Part shown: piece after piece, positions 1 through 7,810 of the stretch
Layout: every line of letters begins with the position of its first letter
How positions within the stretch are numbered: the first letter of the stretch is position 1
Source of the DNA: Roseomonas acroporae
Lineage (GTDB): Bacteria > Pseudomonadota > Alphaproteobacteria > Acetobacterales > Acetobacteraceae
DNA: 64,000 nucleotides
Assembly (NCBI RefSeq): GCF_023223525.1
Contig: NZ_JALPRX010000034.1
Coordinates: 44,727 to 108,726, forward strand
Direction of reading: 5' to 3'
The notes under the pieces: model-generated
Databases searched by the model: none
What the model was told of the DNA's origin: nothing
The model's input: the letters and a program-made list of their open reading frames with translations, nothing else
Translations under genes and position numbers: made by a program

Positions 1-290
1 GGGGCTGGTGCAAGCTGGCGCGCAAGCAGGGGGCCTATGCGGACAGCATCGGCGCCGTGGTGCTGCCCGGCGACGGAGCGCCGCCGCGGATCGTGCTCGG
101 CGCCACGACCTCGCGCCCTGCCCTGCTGCCGCACGCCGCCGCCGCCCTGGCGCGTGGAGAGGCGGGGGCGACGCTGCGCGATGCGCTGCTCGGCGACATC
201 GAGGCCGCCGAGCCGGATGCCGATTCCTACCGCCGCCGCTGCCACCTCGCCACGGTGCAGCGCGCCATCGCCCAGGCGACCAGCGCATGA
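1..290 (+). CDS. FAD-binding subunit of a xanthine dehydrogenase/CO dehydrogenase-family molybdenum hydroxylase (3' end only)
   Basis: Only the last 95 or so codons are present, read from base 3; the gene starts before the window. The visible start, GWCKLARKQGAYADSIGAVV, matches the C-terminal domain of CoxM-type flavoproteins, where a KLARR.GDYA-like segment precedes a sheet domain. The subunit carries FAD and passes electrons from the 2Fe-2S subunit to the final acceptor. Its TGA overlaps the ATG of the next gene (ATGA at 287-290), so the two are translationally coupled, as is usual for CoxM-CoxS pairs. The large molybdopterin subunit is not in the window and probably lies upstream. Confidence 0.8.
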   Translation, partial: GWCKLARKQGAYADSIGAVVLPGDGAPPRIVLGATTSRPALLPHAAAALARGEAGATLRDALLGDIEAAEPDADSYRRRCHLATVQRAIAQATSA

Positions 291-763
291 CCCGGATCAA
301 CCTGACCCTGAACGGGCGCGCGCAACACCGCGAGGTGGAGCCGCGCCAGACCCTGGCCGACTTCCTGCGCGACGGCTGCGACCTCACCGGCACGCATCTC
401 GGCTGCGAGCACGGCGCCTGCGGCGCCTGCACCGTGCTGATCGACGGGCTGCCGGCGCGTTCCTGCATCCATCTCGCCGTGCGCGCGGATGGCTGCGACG
501 TGCGCAGCATCGAGGGGCTGCGCGACGACCCGCTCACCGTGCTGCTGCGCCGCCACTTCCACGAGGCGCACGCACTGCAATGCGGCTACTGCACGCCGGG
601 CATGCTGGTGACGGCGCGCGACATCCTCCGACGTTTCCCCGCCCCCGACGAGGCCACCATACGCCGCGAGCTGGCGGGGCAGATCTGCCGCTGCACCGGC
701 TATGTCGGCATCGTCGAGGCGATCCGGCGCGCCGGCGCCGAGCTGGCCAACCAACCGAGCTGA
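287..763 (+). CDS. 2Fe-2S subunit of a molybdenum hydroxylase (CoxS/XdhC-type small subunit)
   Basis: 158 residues, the usual size. It has an N-terminal plant-type ferredoxin fold with ligands C40, C45, C48 and C60, followed by the all-helical second-cluster domain with C99, C102, C134 and C136 (CGYCTPGM and CRCTGY motifs). It shuttles electrons from the molybdenum site of the large subunit to the FAD subunit encoded just upstream. The ATG at 287 is fixed by the 4-base overlap with the upstream stop codon. Such enzymes hydroxylate aldehydes, purines or N-heteroaromatic rings; with a ring-cleaving dioxygenase downstream, an aromatic or heteroaromatic substrate is the best guess. The substrate itself cannot be read from this subunit. 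Confidence 0.93.
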   Translation: MTRINLTLNGRAQHREVEPRQTLADFLRDGCDLTGTHLGCEHGACGACTVLIDGLPARSCIHLAVRADGCDVRSIEGLRDDPLTVLLRRHFHEAHALQCGYCTPGMLVTARDILRRFPAPDEATIRRELAGQICRCTGYVGIVEAIRRAGAELANQPS

Positions 764-778
764 CCCGGAATCCGCATC

Positions 779-1780
779 ATGCGTCTCGACGCCTACACCC
801 ATCTCTTCCCGCCCGGCGGCTACATGCAGCGGCTGATGGACCTGGTGCCGGACAAGGGTCCGGTGAAGCGCTGGCTGAACCTGCCGACGCTCTGGGATGT
901 CGAGGCCAGGATGCGCATGGTGGACAGCTTCGGCGACTACCAGCAGGTACTCGCCAACACCATGCCGCCGGTCGAGGTGGTGGTCGGCCCCGATGCCGCG
1001 CCCGACCTCGTGCGGCAGGGCAATGACGGCTTCGCCGAGCTGATCCGCCAGCGCCCGGACCACTTCCCCGCCTTCATCGCCAGCCTGCCGATGAACAACC
1101 CGGAGGCGGCCGTCGCCGAGGTGGACCGCGCCGTCGCCATCGGCGCCTGCGGCTTCCAGATCTTCACCAACGTCGCCGGCAGGCCGCTCGACCTGCCCGA
1201 ATTCCAGCCGATCTTCGACCGCATCGTGCATCACGACGTGCCGATCTGGCTGCACCCGGCGCGCGGCGCCAACTTCCCCGACTACCGCTCGGAATCGAAG
1301 TCGAAGTACGAGATCTGGTGGACCATCGGCTGGCCCTACGAGACCAGCGCCGCCATGTCGCGCCTCGTCTTCTCCGGCCTGTTCGACCGGCTGCCCGAGA
1401 TCAAGATCATCACCCACCATCTCGGCGCGATGATCCCCTATTTCGAGGGGCGCTTCGGGCCCGGCAACGACCAGCTCGGCACCCGCACCGAGGACGAGGA
1501 CTACGTCGCGCTGCTGCACTCGCTGAAGAAGCGGCCGATCGACTACTTCCACATGTTCTACGGCGATACGGCGCTGTTCGGCTCCGCGGCCGGCACGCGC
1601 TGCGGCCTCTCCTTCTTCGGCGCGGACCGGGTGGTGTTCGCCTCCGACTGTCCCTTCGACCCGGAGGGCGGCTACCAGTTCATCCGCGACACCATCCGCG
1701 TGCTGGACGAGCTGGAGATCTCCGAGACCGACCGGCGCAAGCTGTTCGAGGGCAATCTGCGGCGCCTGATCCGGCGCTGA
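779..1780 (+). CDS. amidohydrolase family 2 (ACMSD/resorcylate decarboxylase-like)
   Basis: 333 residues, typical length. Family members hydrolyse or decarboxylate aromatic-pathway intermediates at a single metal. Later metal ligands are visible: H159 in IWLHPARG, H213/H214 in THHLGAM, and D290 in ASDCPFDPEGG. The first motif is unusual: the family normally has HxH (ExH in some decarboxylases), but this protein reads DAYTH, so Y6 replaces the first histidine. It starts 15 bases after the 2Fe-2S gene and is probably in the same operon. A C/G hairpin (CGGGCGG at 1787-1793, CCGCCCG at 1802-1808) follows the stop codon without a T-run. Substrate unknown; hydrolase or non-oxidative decarboxylase are both possible. 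Confidence 0.85.
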   Translation: MRLDAYTHLFPPGGYMQRLMDLVPDKGPVKRWLNLPTLWDVEARMRMVDSFGDYQQVLANTMPPVEVVVGPDAAPDLVRQGNDGFAELIRQRPDHFPAFIASLPMNNPEAAVAEVDRAVAIGACGFQIFTNVAGRPLDLPEFQPIFDRIVHHDVPIWLHPARGANFPDYRSESKSKYEIWWTIGWPYETSAAMSRLVFSGLFDRLPEIKIITHHLGAMIPYFEGRFGPGNDQLGTRTEDEDYVALLHSLKKRPIDYFHMFYGDTALFGSAAGTRCGLSFFGADRVVFASDCPFDPEGGYQFIRDTIRVLDELEISETDRRKLFEGNLRRLIRR

Positions 1781-1855
1781 ACAGGACGGGCGGATCGGGA
1801 ACCGCCCGCGCATCATCGGGAACGCACGGCGCAATCGAGCCAAGGGAATACGAGG

Positions 1856-2902
1856 ATGCCGCATCACGCCTTCCATGGTGGCCGCCGGGGATTCATCGCC
1901 GGCGCCGCCGGCCTTGCCGCCGCCTCGCTGTGCCGCCCCGCTATCGCGCAGGGCAGCCTGGATTCCGTCCGCTTCAGCTGCGACTTCCGCATCTACGGCG
2001 GCACGGCGCCGTTCTTCTACGGGCTCGACAAGGGCTACTTCCGCGAGGCCGGCATCGAGGCGCGCGTGGACGGCGCCGCCGGCTCGGCCGAAGCGGTGAC
2101 GCGGGTCGCCAGCGGCACCTACGAGTTCGGCTGTGCCGACATCTCCACCGTGGCGGAATTCGCCGGGCGAAACCCGCAGGCCGCGCCGCGCGTGCTGATG
2201 CCGATCTACGATCGCTTCGCCGCCGCGATCATCAGCCCGAAGTCGCGGGGCCTCGATTCCTTCGCCGCGCTGCGCGGGAAGACGGTGGGCACCGGCCAGT
2301 CCGACGCACCCTCGCGCATCCTGCCCTCGCTGCTGCAGCGGTTGAACATCCCGGCCGATTCCTTCAACCGCGTCGCGGTGGACATCAAGCTGCGCGACAC
2401 CATGCTGCTGCAGGGGCGCGTGGACGCGGTGGTGGGCATGGACTACACGGTGCTGTTCAACCTGCTCGGCGGCGGCCTGCCGCCCGCGCAGGTCAACTGC
2501 ATCTACTTCGCCGACAACGGCTTCGACTTCTACGGCCAGGGGCTGATCGTCAACCAGGAGGTGCTGGCGCGCAACCCGGATCTTTGCCGGCGCATGGCGG
2601 TCGCCGTCACCCGCTGCTGGACCGGCGCGGCCAGGGATCCCGACGGGTCGATCGACAGCATGATGCGGCGCGAAGGCCTCTCCGACCGCAACGTGGAACG
2701 GCAGCGTCAGCAATGGGTGCTGGACAGGCTGATCCTGACGCCGAACGTCCGGCGCAACGGCATCGGCGCCTATGACGAGGCGCGCCTGCGCTCCGGCCTC
2801 GCCATCCTGGCCGAGGGCTTCCAGATGCAGAACCCGCCCACCGTCGAGCAGGTCTTCGACGGCCGATTCATCCCCGACGCGGCGCTGCGCCGCGTCGCCT
2901 GA
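1856..2902 (+). CDS. ABC transporter substrate-binding protein, NMT1/SsuA-like
   Basis: 348 residues with a Tat-type leader (GGRRGFIAGAAGLAAA then RPAIAQ), so it is exported to the periplasm. The mature part has the NMT1/THI5-like fold: FYGLDKGYFREAGIEARV near the start, a GTYEFGCADIST segment, and LRGKTVGTGQSDAPS. These receptors bind aromatic acids, sulfonates or similar small organics for an ABC importer. No permease or ATPase genes lie beside it, so the membrane parts are elsewhere or lie upstream of the window. AAGGGAA sits before the chosen ATG. The position within a degradation gene set suggests it captures the substrate or an intermediate. Confidence 0.85.
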   Translation: MPHHAFHGGRRGFIAGAAGLAAASLCRPAIAQGSLDSVRFSCDFRIYGGTAPFFYGLDKGYFREAGIEARVDGAAGSAEAVTRVASGTYEFGCADISTVAEFAGRNPQAAPRVLMPIYDRFAAAIISPKSRGLDSFAALRGKTVGTGQSDAPSRILPSLLQRLNIPADSFNRVAVDIKLRDTMLLQGRVDAVVGMDYTVLFNLLGGGLPPAQVNCIYFADNGFDFYGQGLIVNQEVLARNPDLCRRMAVAVTRCWTGAARDPDGSIDSMMRREGLSDRNVERQRQQWVLDRLILTPNVRRNGIGAYDEARLRSGLAILAEGFQMQNPPTVEQVFDGRFIPDAALRRVA

Positions 2903-2946
2903 GCGGACATCCGGCCGCAACGGCCCCGCACGAGGAGGACAGCGCC

Positions 2947-4002
2947 ATGCAGACCACCATTCTCGGCGGGGCGATGCTGCCGCACGCCCCGCAATTCTTC
3001 ACCCAGCCCGACACCGAGGACAAGGCGACCATCGCCGCCGTGCAGCAGATCGGCGCCGAGATCGGCGCGCGGCTGCGGGCGCTCGACCCCGATCTCTGGA
3101 TCATCTTCTCCAACGACCACGCCGAGCAGTTCTTCCACAACGCCGCGCCGCCCTTCACCATCCATGTCGGCGGCGAGGCGACCGGCCATTTCGCCGGCCG
3201 CGACTTCCGCTGGCGGATCCCCGGCGAGATCGGCCTCGCCCTGGTGCGCGCGCTCTACGACCAGGGCTTCGACCCGGCCTTCAGCAGCACGGCGAAGATC
3301 GACTACGCGATCGGCATCCCGCTGACCCATCTCGGCCACACGGCGCCGGTGCTGCCGATCTACGTCAACGCCTACCTGCCGCCGCAGCCCTCGATGGAAC
3401 GCTGCTACGCCTTCGGCCAGGCGGTGGCGCGCGCGGTGACGCTGCTCGGCCTGCGGACCGTGGTGCTTTCCTCCGGCGGCATGTCGCACTTCCCCGGCAC
3501 GGACCGCTACTCCAACCCGGAGCTGGACTGGGACAACGCCGTGCTCGCCAGGCTGCGCGAGGGGAAGCTGAAGTCGCTGATCGGCCTCGGCGCGGAGGAG
3601 CTGGACGACACCGGCAACATCGAGCTGCGCTGCTGGGCCTGCGCCGCCGGCGCGCTGGGCGACCGCGTGCCGGACATCGCGCAGATGAACCCGAGCTGGC
3701 ACCACAATTACGCCTCGCTCGGCTGGTTCGGCGGCGCCGCGACGGCGAAGCAGCCGCACTACCCGGAGACGAAGCCCGAGCTGGTCCCGCTCGTCACCGC
3801 CCTGCACGCGCTGGCGCACGAGCAGCCGGCGCGCGAGGCCTACATGGCCGATCCCGCCGCCTTCGCCGATCGCTACGGGCTGACGCCGGCGCAGCACGCC
3901 GCGCTGGTCGGGCTCGACATGCCGGCCATCGTCGCCATGGGCACGCACCCGCTGGTGCCGTTCCTGGCCAACATGCAGATGCAGCGCCTGCGGCGGGGCT
4001 GA
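2947..4002 (+). CDS. class III extradiol ring-cleavage dioxygenase, LigB-LigA fusion
   Basis: 351 residues. The LigB-type catalytic domain covers about residues 1-270, with iron ligands H13 (MLPHAPQFF), H58 (SNDHAEQFF) and probably E226 (GNIELRCW), and the acid/base H181 (SSGGMSHFPG). The last 65 residues (AYMADPAAFADRYGLTPAQ through THPLVPFLANMQM) resemble the small LigA subunit, so the two subunits of protocatechuate 4,5-dioxygenase appear fused, as in gallate dioxygenases. The enzyme would open a catechol- or gallate-like ring, or a dihydroxypyridine, using Fe(II) and O2. GAGGAGGACAGCGCC gives a strong ribosome site. Only 3 bases separate it from the aldehyde dehydrogenase gene. Exact substrate unknown. 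Confidence 0.88.
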   Translation: MQTTILGGAMLPHAPQFFTQPDTEDKATIAAVQQIGAEIGARLRALDPDLWIIFSNDHAEQFFHNAAPPFTIHVGGEATGHFAGRDFRWRIPGEIGLALVRALYDQGFDPAFSSTAKIDYAIGIPLTHLGHTAPVLPIYVNAYLPPQPSMERCYAFGQAVARAVTLLGLRTVVLSSGGMSHFPGTDRYSNPELDWDNAVLARLREGKLKSLIGLGAEELDDTGNIELRCWACAAGALGDRVPDIAQMNPSWHHNYASLGWFGGAATAKQPHYPETKPELVPLVTALHALAHEQPAREAYMADPAAFADRYGLTPAQHAALVGLDMPAIVAMGTHPLVPFLANMQMQRLRRG

Positions 4003-4005
4003 GCC

Positions 4006-5424
4006 ATGGTGATCGGTTCCTTCATCGGCGGCGAGGCCGCCACCCCCGGCGCACCCGCCTTCGACCTGGTGCAGCCGGGCGACGGCCATGTCATCGGCAC
4101 CATGCTGGAGGCCGGCGCCGAGGGCGTCGAGGCCGCCGTCGCCGCGGCGCGTGCCGCCTTCCTCGCGCAGCGGCGCGCGCCGCTGCACCAGCGCCTCGCC
4201 TGGCTGCGCGCCGCCGCGCGCGCGCTGGAGGGTGCGGCCGAGGAGATCGCCGGGCTGATCTCGGCCGATATCGGCAAGCCGATCCGCGCCGCGCGCTTCG
4301 AGGCCCGGCGCGGCGTCGAATTCCTCGAGGCCACCGCTGCCGCCGCGTCGCAGCTCGGCGGCGAGGTGCTGCCGCTCGACGCCGCGGCGAACGGCGCCGG
4401 CACGATCGGCATGACCCGGCGCGTGCCCTACGGCGTGGTCGGCGCGATCACGCCGTTCAACGCGCCGATCAACCTGCTGGTGCAGAAGCTCGCCCCCGCC
4501 ATCGCCGCCGGCAATTCGGTGGTGGTCAAGCCGGCGCCGGGGGGCCTGCGCGCCGCGCTGCGGCTCGCGGCACTTTGCGTCGAGGCGGGCTGGCCGGCCG
4601 GGCTGTTCAACGTCGTCTCCGGCGACCGCGAGACGGCGGCGGCGCTCGCCGCGCATCCCGATGTGCGGGCCGTCACCTTCACCGGCGGCACGGCGGCGGG
4701 CGACGCGCTGGCGCGCGTGGCGGGGGCGAAGAAGTTCCTGGCCGAGCTGGGCTCCAACGCCGCCAACCTGGTCTTCGCGGACACCGATCTCGCCACGGCG
4801 GCGAGGAAGATCGCCGCCGCCGGCTTCGAGGCGAGCGGGCAGCAATGCATCTCCGCCCAGCGCGTGCTGGTGCAGCGTTCGGCGCTGGACGACTTCCTGC
4901 CCGCCTTCGCCACTGCCGCCCGCGCGCTGCGCGTCGGCCCGGCGGAGGATCCGGCCACCGATGTCGGGCCCATGGTGCATCTCGCCGCCGCCGAGCGCGT
5001 GATGGCGATGGTGGAGGACGCGATCGCCCTCGGCGCCCGCGCCGTGCTGGTGCCGGAGCGGCGCGACGCGCTGGTCTCGCCCGGCATCCTGCTCGACGTG
5101 GCGGACACGGCGCGGCTCTGGCGCGAGGAGGTGTTCGGGCCGGTCGTGCTGGTGCGGCCCTTCGACACCATCGAGGAGGCGATCGCGCTCGCGAACGACA
5201 CGCCCTTCGGGTTGCAGGCGGCGGCCTTCACCGGCAGCCTCGCCACCGCCCTGCGCCTCGCCGACGAGATCGAGGTGGGCTCGCTCTGGATCAACGAGGC
5301 CAGCCGCTTCCGGCTCGACATGTACCCGTTCGGCGGGGTGAAGAGCAGCGGCGTGGGGCGCGAGGGCGTGCGCTACGCGATCGAGGAATTGTCGCAGGTG
5401 AAGTTCATCGGCATGCGGCCTTGA
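4006..5424 (+). CDS. NAD(P)-dependent aldehyde dehydrogenase
   Basis: 472 residues, full ALDH length. Catalytic residues are E247 (LAELGSNAANLV) and C281 (ASGQQCISAQ). The cofactor-binding segment FNAPINL lies near 151 and FTGGTAAGD near 225. The enzyme oxidises an aldehyde to an acid. Directly behind a ring-cleaving dioxygenase it probably oxidises the semialdehyde released on ring opening, as in meta-cleavage pathways. The start ATG is 4 bases past the upstream stop, so the pair is co-translated. The gene ends at a GC-rich hairpin element (5425-5660), which may end or attenuate the transcript. Confidence 0.93.
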   Translation: MVIGSFIGGEAATPGAPAFDLVQPGDGHVIGTMLEAGAEGVEAAVAAARAAFLAQRRAPLHQRLAWLRAAARALEGAAEEIAGLISADIGKPIRAARFEARRGVEFLEATAAAASQLGGEVLPLDAAANGAGTIGMTRRVPYGVVGAITPFNAPINLLVQKLAPAIAAGNSVVVKPAPGGLRAALRLAALCVEAGWPAGLFNVVSGDRETAAALAAHPDVRAVTFTGGTAAGDALARVAGAKKFLAELGSNAANLVFADTDLATAARKIAAAGFEASGQQCISAQRVLVQRSALDDFLPAFATAARALRVGPAEDPATDVGPMVHLAAAERVMAMVEDAIALGARAVLVPERRDALVSPGILLDVADTARLWREEVFGPVVLVRPFDTIEEAIALANDTPFGLQAAAFTGSLATALRLADEIEVGSLWINEASRFRLDMYPFGGVKSSGVGREGVRYAIEELSQVKFIGMRP

Positions 5425-5660
5425 GCCGGGGCTCCGCCCCGGACCCCGCCAAGGGGCGCTGCCCCTTGGAACCCCGCCAAAGGGCGAAGCCCCTTTGGAA
5501 ACCCCGTTTGTTCCAGGGCCTCGCACGTTGCGACCGATCGGGTCCAGACGAACGGGGTCCGGGGCCTCCCGGCCCCGGCGGATGGGTCCAGGGAAGGCGG
5601 AGCCTTCCCTGGCGGGGTCCGGGGCAGCGCCCCGAAATGCCGCCACGCCAGCAGTGAAAG
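5425..5660 (+). repeat. intergenic modular hairpin element, copy A
   Basis: Non-coding 236 bases made of consecutive GC-rich inverted repeats: GGGGCTCCGCCCC, AAGGGGCGCTGCCCCTT, AAAGGGGC/GCCCTTT types, CCGGGGCCTCCCGGCCCCGG and GGGAAGGCGGAGCCTTCCC. The hairpins are joined by short conserved spacers (GGAAACCCC, GCCTCGCACGT, CCAGACGAA, GCGGATGGG). Bases 5477-5505 are identical over 29 bases to 11872-11900 in copy B. It sits between two genes on the same strand. It may act as an attenuator or mRNA-stabilising element, or simply be a spread intergenic repeat. Confidence 0.7.
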
Positions 5661-5667
5661 CCCCGAG

Positions 5668-7077
5668 ATGACCGCCGAAGCCCGTCTGCGCGAGCTGGCC
5701 CTGGCCAGCGGCCCCCGCCTCGTCACCGCCGGCCATCCGGCCGCCGCCGCGGCGGGCGTCGCCGCCTATGCCGCCGGCGGCAACGCCTTCGACGCGGCGC
5801 TGGCCGCCTGCTTCGCCGAGCACGTCGCGCTGCCGATGAAGTGCGGCCTCGCCGGCGATCTCGTGTCGATCTTCCGCCGATCGGACGGGACGGTGCGGAC
5901 GCTGGTCAGCGTCGGCGGCGGCGCGCTGGCGCTGGGCGAGGGCGCGCGGATGCAGCGGCTCGGCCCCTGCTCGGTCGGCGTGCCGGGCGCGCCGGACGGG
6001 TTCGCGACGCTGCACGGATTCGCGCGCCTGCCGCTCGCCACCATCGCCGCGCCGGCGCTGCGCATGGCGGAGACGGGCGTCGCCTGGAGCCGCGTCGGCA
6101 TCAACTACCTGCGCGATTCGGTGGCGCTGCTGGAGCGGTACAGCCCGGGGAATCCGTATCTGGCCGGCGGGATGCCGAAGGCCGGCGACCTGCTTCGCCT
6201 GCCCGGGCTCGGCGCGCTGCTGCGGGCCTTCATCCGCGACGGCGCCGACCTGTTCGCCGGCGAGGAGGGCGAGCGCGTGGTCGCGGCGGTACGGGCGGGC
6301 GGCGGCTTCCTGAGCGTGGAGGATCTGCGGCGGCGCCACGCCCGGCTCGCCCCGCCGCTGGAGGCCACGCTGCCGGACGGCACGGTGCTGCGCGCCACCC
6401 CGGCGCCGACCGGCGGGCCGCGCCTCGCCGCGATCGTGGCGGAAGCCTGCGGCCGGCCGGAGGCGCTGCTGCCGGTGATCCGCGCCGAGCGGTTGGAGGC
6501 GAAGCGGCGCGGCCGGCTGGCGACGGACGGGGGCACCTCGGTGGTCACGGCGGCCGATGCCGAGGGCAACGCCGTGGTGGTGGTGCACAGCAATTCCTTC
6601 CCGCGCTTCGGCTCCGGCGTGGTGCTGCCGAGCGGCCTCGTGCTCAGCAACCGGCCGGGGCGCGGCTTCGACCTGGAGGCGCCGCCGGCCGCCGCCAACG
6701 CCCCGGCGCCGGGGCGCGTGCCGCTGACCACGCTGCACGCCTGGTCGCTGGCGCGCGACGGCGAGCTGCTGCTGGGCGCGACGCCGGGCGGCATCAACCA
6801 GCTTCCGTGGAACGCGCAGAGCGTGCTGCAATTGCTGGCTGGCCCGGCGGGCGGCGCCGACATCGCCGCCACCGTCACCAGCCCGCGCTGGGCGCTGAGC
6901 GAGGCGGACGAGCTGACCGCCGAGCCGGGCGCGGTGCTGCCGGCGGAAGCGGGCGCGCGCCCGGTCGCGGCCTTCGCGAACGGCTCGGCGCAGCAGATCA
7001 TCCATCTCCGGCCGGGTCGCCTGCCGGAGTCGGCGGCCGATCCGCGCAGCATCGCCCTGGCGCTGGCCGCCTACTGA
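5668..7077 (+). CDS. gamma-glutamyltransferase (Ntn-hydrolase) family protein, short form
   Basis: 469 residues, shorter than classical GGT (about 530-580). The N-terminal part has the family's AGHPAAAAAGVAAYAAGGNAFD region and a conserved GVPGAPDGF. The likely self-cleavage nucleophile is T290 (TDGGTSVVTAADAEGNAV), followed by FGSGVVLP and LSNRPGRGF as in the small subunit. No signal peptide is visible, whereas many GGTs are exported. It may be a cytoplasmic amide hydrolase or acylase rather than a glutathione enzyme. The ribosome site before ATG 5668 is weak. It is separated from the aldehyde dehydrogenase by a hairpin element, so it may be a separate or attenuated transcript. Confidence 0.8.
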   Translation: MTAEARLRELALASGPRLVTAGHPAAAAAGVAAYAAGGNAFDAALAACFAEHVALPMKCGLAGDLVSIFRRSDGTVRTLVSVGGGALALGEGARMQRLGPCSVGVPGAPDGFATLHGFARLPLATIAAPALRMAETGVAWSRVGINYLRDSVALLERYSPGNPYLAGGMPKAGDLLRLPGLGALLRAFIRDGADLFAGEEGERVVAAVRAGGGFLSVEDLRRRHARLAPPLEATLPDGTVLRATPAPTGGPRLAAIVAEACGRPEALLPVIRAERLEAKRRGRLATDGGTSVVTAADAEGNAVVVVHSNSFPRFGSGVVLPSGLVLSNRPGRGFDLEAPPAAANAPAPGRVPLTTLHAWSLARDGELLLGATPGGINQLPWNAQSVLQLLAGPAGGADIAATVTSPRWALSEADELTAEPGAVLPAEAGARPVAAFANGSAQQIIHLRPGRLPESAADPRSIALALAAY

Positions 7078-7120
7078 TGCCGCCGGGCATCGCCCCGGCA
7101 GGCACCCCGCGCGGCGCGGG

Positions 7121-7150
7121 TTGAGGATTCGTTCCGGCCGACCATTATGC
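7121..7150 (+). promoter_or_regulatory. putative sigma-70 promoter for the MarR/liv genes
   Basis: TTGAGG (7121-7126) and TTATGC (7145-7150) are separated by 18 bases, a plausible -35/-10 pair after the GGT stop codon. The predicted RNA would start near 7157 and leave an untranslated leader before the MarR gene. Pattern match only. Confidence 0.35.
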
Positions 7151-7271
7151 TGGCCGCCGGGAAGCGCCATCACCGGAAGGGAGCAGCCCCATCCCCGCCA
7201 GTCCACCGCCCCGGGCCCGCCGTACCCGGACGTCGCCCGACACGCCGCCGGACGCCCCGCCCGCCGAGCCG

Positions 7272-7730
7272 ATGATCGGCCTCTGGAGCCGGCCCGGCTA
7301 TCTGGTGCGCCGGCTGCACCAGCTTTCCGTCTCGGTGTTCCTGGAGGAGATGGCGGACCTCGCCCTGACGCCGGTGCAGTTCGGCGCTCTCTCGGTGATC
7401 GCCAATCGCCCCGGCGTGGACCAGGCCGCCATCGCCGCCGAACTCGGCATCGACCGCGCCAATGCCGGCGACGTGCTGGCGCGGCTGGAGGCGAACGGGC
7501 TGGCGGAGCGGCGTGTGTCGCGCCAGGACCGGCGCTACCGCGAGGTGTTCCTGACGGAGGCCGGCCAGGACCTCGCCCGCCGCGGCGCGGCGCGGCTGGC
7601 GCGCATCCAGGACCGCTTCCTCCGGCCGCTCGACGCGGCGCAGCGCGCCACCTTCCTGCACCTCGTGCAATTGCTGATCGACGGCAACAACGGCATCGGC
7701 CGGACGAGCCTGCGCATGCCCGCGGAATAG
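7272..7730 (+). CDS. MarR-family transcriptional regulator
   Basis: 152 residues from ATG 7272, with a winged helix-turn-helix: LTPVQFGALSVIANRPGVDQAAIAAELGID as helices leading to the recognition helix RANAGDVLARLEANGL, then the wing VSRQDRRYREVFLT. MarR dimers usually bind aromatic or amphipathic ligands and repress a neighbouring operon. It lies 80 bases before a complete ABC importer and probably controls that importer or the degradation genes upstream. The start is uncertain: no ribosome site precedes ATG 7272, but GGAAGGGAG (7175-7183) lies 7 bases before an in-frame ATC at 7191. Starting there would add 27 residues rich in proline and arginine. Confidence 0.88.
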   Translation: MIGLWSRPGYLVRRLHQLSVSVFLEEMADLALTPVQFGALSVIANRPGVDQAAIAAELGIDRANAGDVLARLEANGLAERRVSRQDRRYREVFLTEAGQDLARRGAARLARIQDRFLRPLDAAQRATFLHLVQLLIDGNNGIGRTSLRMPAE

Positions 7731-7810
7731 GCAGGCGCGCCGCGGTTTGACGGCGCGCCCGGCGCATGGAACCCTGCCCGGAACCCGATACCCAGGTTGC
7801 GGAGGAAACG

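Noticed and set aside
227..2920. Long open frame on the minus strand (897 codons)
   Set aside because: It lies antisense to clear genes (2Fe-2S subunit, amidohydrolase, receptor). Long stop-free antisense frames are expected at this GC content; the translation is Arg/Gly/Ala/His-rich without motifs.
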